Part shown: in pieces, positions 62,505 through 64,000 of the stretch | How the letters are laid out: the number at the start of each line of letters is the position of its first letter | Position numbering within the stretch: the first letter of the stretch is position 1 | NCBI RefSeq assembly: GCF_003203515.1 | Contig: NZ_BGNG01000002.1 | Location: 248,001 to 312,000 of the forward strand | Direction of reading: 5' to 3' | Source of the DNA: Glaciecola sp. KUL10 | GTDB taxonomy: Bacteria; Pseudomonadota; Gammaproteobacteria; Enterobacterales; Alteromonadaceae | Length of the DNA stretch: 64,000 nucleotides | Notes under the pieces: generated by a model | Seen by the model: only the letters and a program-made list of their open reading frames with translations | Databases searched by the model: none | What the model was told of the DNA's origin: nothing | Program-made: the position numbers and the translations under genes

Positions 62505-64000
62505 GTGAAGTTACTTAAAACCTTATTTTTACTATCCTTGCTAGGGTTTATCCTAGGTGTTGCAAGTGTTTTAGGTATGTACTTATATCTCAAAGATGAC
62601 CTGCCTAGTGTTGATGTATTAAAAGAAGTCAAACTGCAAACCCCCATGCGTGTCTTTACTCAAGACGGTAAATTAATCTCGCAATACGGGGTAAAAAGAA
62701 GAATACCTGTTTCGCTAGAAGATGTCCCCGAGACCTTGGTGCAGGCTATTATCGCGACAGAAGACAGTCGTTTTTACGATCATATCGGTGTCGATCCCAT
62801 CGGTGTTTTGCGCGCCTTTGTCAACCTGGTGGTAACAGGAGAAAAAGGGCAAGGTGCAAGCACACTGACGATGCAAATGGCTCGTGGCTTTTTCGGCCTT
62901 ACTCGCAAAAAAGTATATTCTCGAAAAATAAAAGAAATCTTTATTGCTTTGCATATGGAGCAAGAGCTTAGCAAACGTGAAATTCTCGAGCTTTATCTCA
63001 ATAAAGTCGAATTGGGGCATCGTGCATTTGGAGTGGGTGCAGCCGCGCAAGTCTATTACGGCCGTGATCTACACGAATTGACCTTGGCAGAAATCGCCAC
63101 CATTGCAGGTCTTCCACAAGCGCCCTCTGTATTAAATCCGATAAGTCGTCCTGACCGCTCAGTTGAAAGACGCCGAATAGTCCTATTAAGAATGTTGGAT
63201 GAAGGCTACATTACTCGTCAACAATATGATGAGGCTGTTTCTGCGCCAGTAACTGCAAAAAAACATGGCGCTGAATTAGATCTTGATGCACCGTATTTGG
63301 CAGATCTCATATACAACGAAATGGTCGAAATTTACGGTAAAGAAATTGCTGAGACCAGCGGTTTCAATGTGTACGCGACCGCAGATTATGAAACACAAAA
63401 AGCGGCACAAGAAGCAGTCATTCAAAATTTACATGATTACGATGAACGACATGGTTATCGAGGTCCTATCGAGCAACTATGGCAGCCACTTGATGTGAAC
63501 GCGATGGAAGAGCAAGGATATAGCTTGCCACTATCTGTTGAAGACGCTCAAAAGTTTGAAGAAGAGTTTGGCTTTTATGAACCTTGGACGCAAGAGCAGA
63601 TTATCGAGCGCTTGAAGCAGGAAACAGAATATGGTCAATTAATACCTGCGGTGGTGACTCAAGTCTTTGAACAAGAAGTTGAAATTAAACGTTTAAAGTT
63701 TGACGATAATGAGTATCAATTGTTAACCCAAACTATCTCTTGGGATGGATTAGACTGGGCAAGACCTTTTATCAATGACCAAAGTCAAGGGCCTGATCCG
63801 CAAGTTGCGTCGCATGTCGTCACCGAAGGTGCTTTAATTTATGTGCGCCAGCGAAAACAAGACCAAGTGTGGCAAATAGCACAATTTCCAGATGCTACCG
63901 GCGCGCTAGTAGCTATGTCACCCGAGAATGGTGCCGTCAAAGCTGTCGTGGGCGGCTATAGTTTTTATCAAAGTCAGTTTAACCGTGCCACACAGGCTAA
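62505..64000 (+). CDS. mrcA: Penicillin-binding protein 1A, 3'-truncated
   Basis: Bifunctional peptidoglycan glycosyltransferase/transpeptidase of the inner membrane. The frame is open from GTG 62505 (MKLLKTLFLLSLLGFILGVA) through the window end, 498 codons. TM helix at about 5-27; the GT51 glycosyltransferase domain (about 55-235) has catalytic Glu in IIATEDSRFYDHIGVDP, GASTLTMQMAR, and LELYLNKVELGHRAFGVGAA; then the ODD/linker domain and the beginning of the transpeptidase (GALVAMSPENGAVKAVVGGY). The transpeptidase Ser-x-x-Lys site is beyond the window. An in-frame TAA at 62496 restricts the start to GTG 62505 or TTG 62499; RBS is weak. Confidence 0.95.
   Translation, partial: MKLLKTLFLLSLLGFILGVASVLGMYLYLKDDLPSVDVLKEVKLQTPMRVFTQDGKLISQYGVKRRIPVSLEDVPETLVQAIIATEDSRFYDHIGVDPIGVLRAFVNLVVTGEKGQGASTLTMQMARGFFGLTRKKVYSRKIKEIFIALHMEQELSKREILELYLNKVELGHRAFGVGAAAQVYYGRDLHELTLAEIATIAGLPQAPSVLNPISRPDRSVERRRIVLLRMLDEGYITRQQYDEAVSAPVTAKKHGAELDLDAPYLADLIYNEMVEIYGKEIAETSGFNVYATADYETQKAAQEAVIQNLHDYDERHGYRGPIEQLWQPLDVNAMEEQGYSLPLSVEDAQKFEEEFGFYEPWTQEQIIERLKQETEYGQLIPAVVTQVFEQEVEIKRLKFDDNEYQLLTQTISWDGLDWARPFINDQSQGPDPQVASHVVTEGALIYVRQRKQDQVWQIAQFPDATGALVAMSPENGAVKAVVGGYSFYQSQFNRATQA

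Noticed and set aside
1-64000. tRNA, rRNA, prophage or insertion-sequence features
   Set aside because: No cloverleaf, rRNA stretch, transposase or integrase was seen, and no target-site duplications.

Overview
The window looks like a chromosomal segment of a marine gammaproteobacterium of the Alteromonadales (Alteromonas/Glaciecola-like). Three things suggest this: the gene order mrcA <-> pilMNOPQ-aroK-aroB-damX-dam ... rpe-trpS-pabA-argD-astA-astD, families common in that order (DUF2982, DUF2970, TorF-type porin, DUF1338 beside the AST genes), and a moderate, roughly 40% GC content judged by eye. I saw no tRNA, rRNA, CRISPR array, prophage or insertion sequence. Almost the whole window is coding.

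Layout. 1-5 kb: the 3' end of a GH43 glycosidase, then a minus-strand unit pyrB-hemL-class III adenylate cyclase. hemL carries a one-base frameshift in an A run. 4.5-10.7 kb: a TetR regulator divergent from a two-gene RND efflux pump, with repeated and palindromic operator-like DNA between them, then a DUF2982 protein. 10.6-15.9 kb: a chemoreceptor and a BarA-like hybrid histidine kinase. 16-20.7 kb: parC, then a three-gene unit of rimK (glutamate ligase), an M14/AstE-like metallohydrolase and a RimB-like retropepsin. 21-26.7 kb: a 39-aa membrane protein, a secreted trypsin-like protease, a PD40 protein, a ToxR/CadC-like regulator, a beta-lactamase-fold serine hydrolase and a GNAT. 26.9-36 kb: secreted degradative functions, namely an S9 peptidase, a lipoprotein M3 peptidase, and a large two-nuclease protein ending in a dockerin, followed 35 bp later by a cohesin-like protein with an IPTL-CTERM-like anchor. 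36-40.5 kb: D-lactate dehydrogenase-like, a PP2C-kinase fusion, cyanase and a formate/nitrite-family channel. 41-49 kb: arginine catabolism genes (argD/astC, astA, astD) with a DUF1338 2-oxoadipate dioxygenase-like gene, an HDOD protein, pabA, trpS and rpe. 49.5-53.3 kb: TorF-type porin, two small proteins, and a GGDEF-EAL enzyme. 53.5-62.4 kb: dam, damX, aroB, aroK and the type IV pilus operon pilMNOPQ. From 62.5 kb: mrcA (PBP1a), running off the window.

The parts most worth a second look are these. The dockerin-tagged EndA+ExeM double nuclease sits next to a cohesin-like, C-terminally anchored protein, a possible surface nuclease complex. The RimK ligase is co-transcribed with two hydrolases that could reverse or remodel glutamylation. 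The FNT channel-cyanase-PP2C/kinase cluster has a structured, terminator-containing leader. Four TGCA motifs lie on one helical face upstream of argD-astA-astD.
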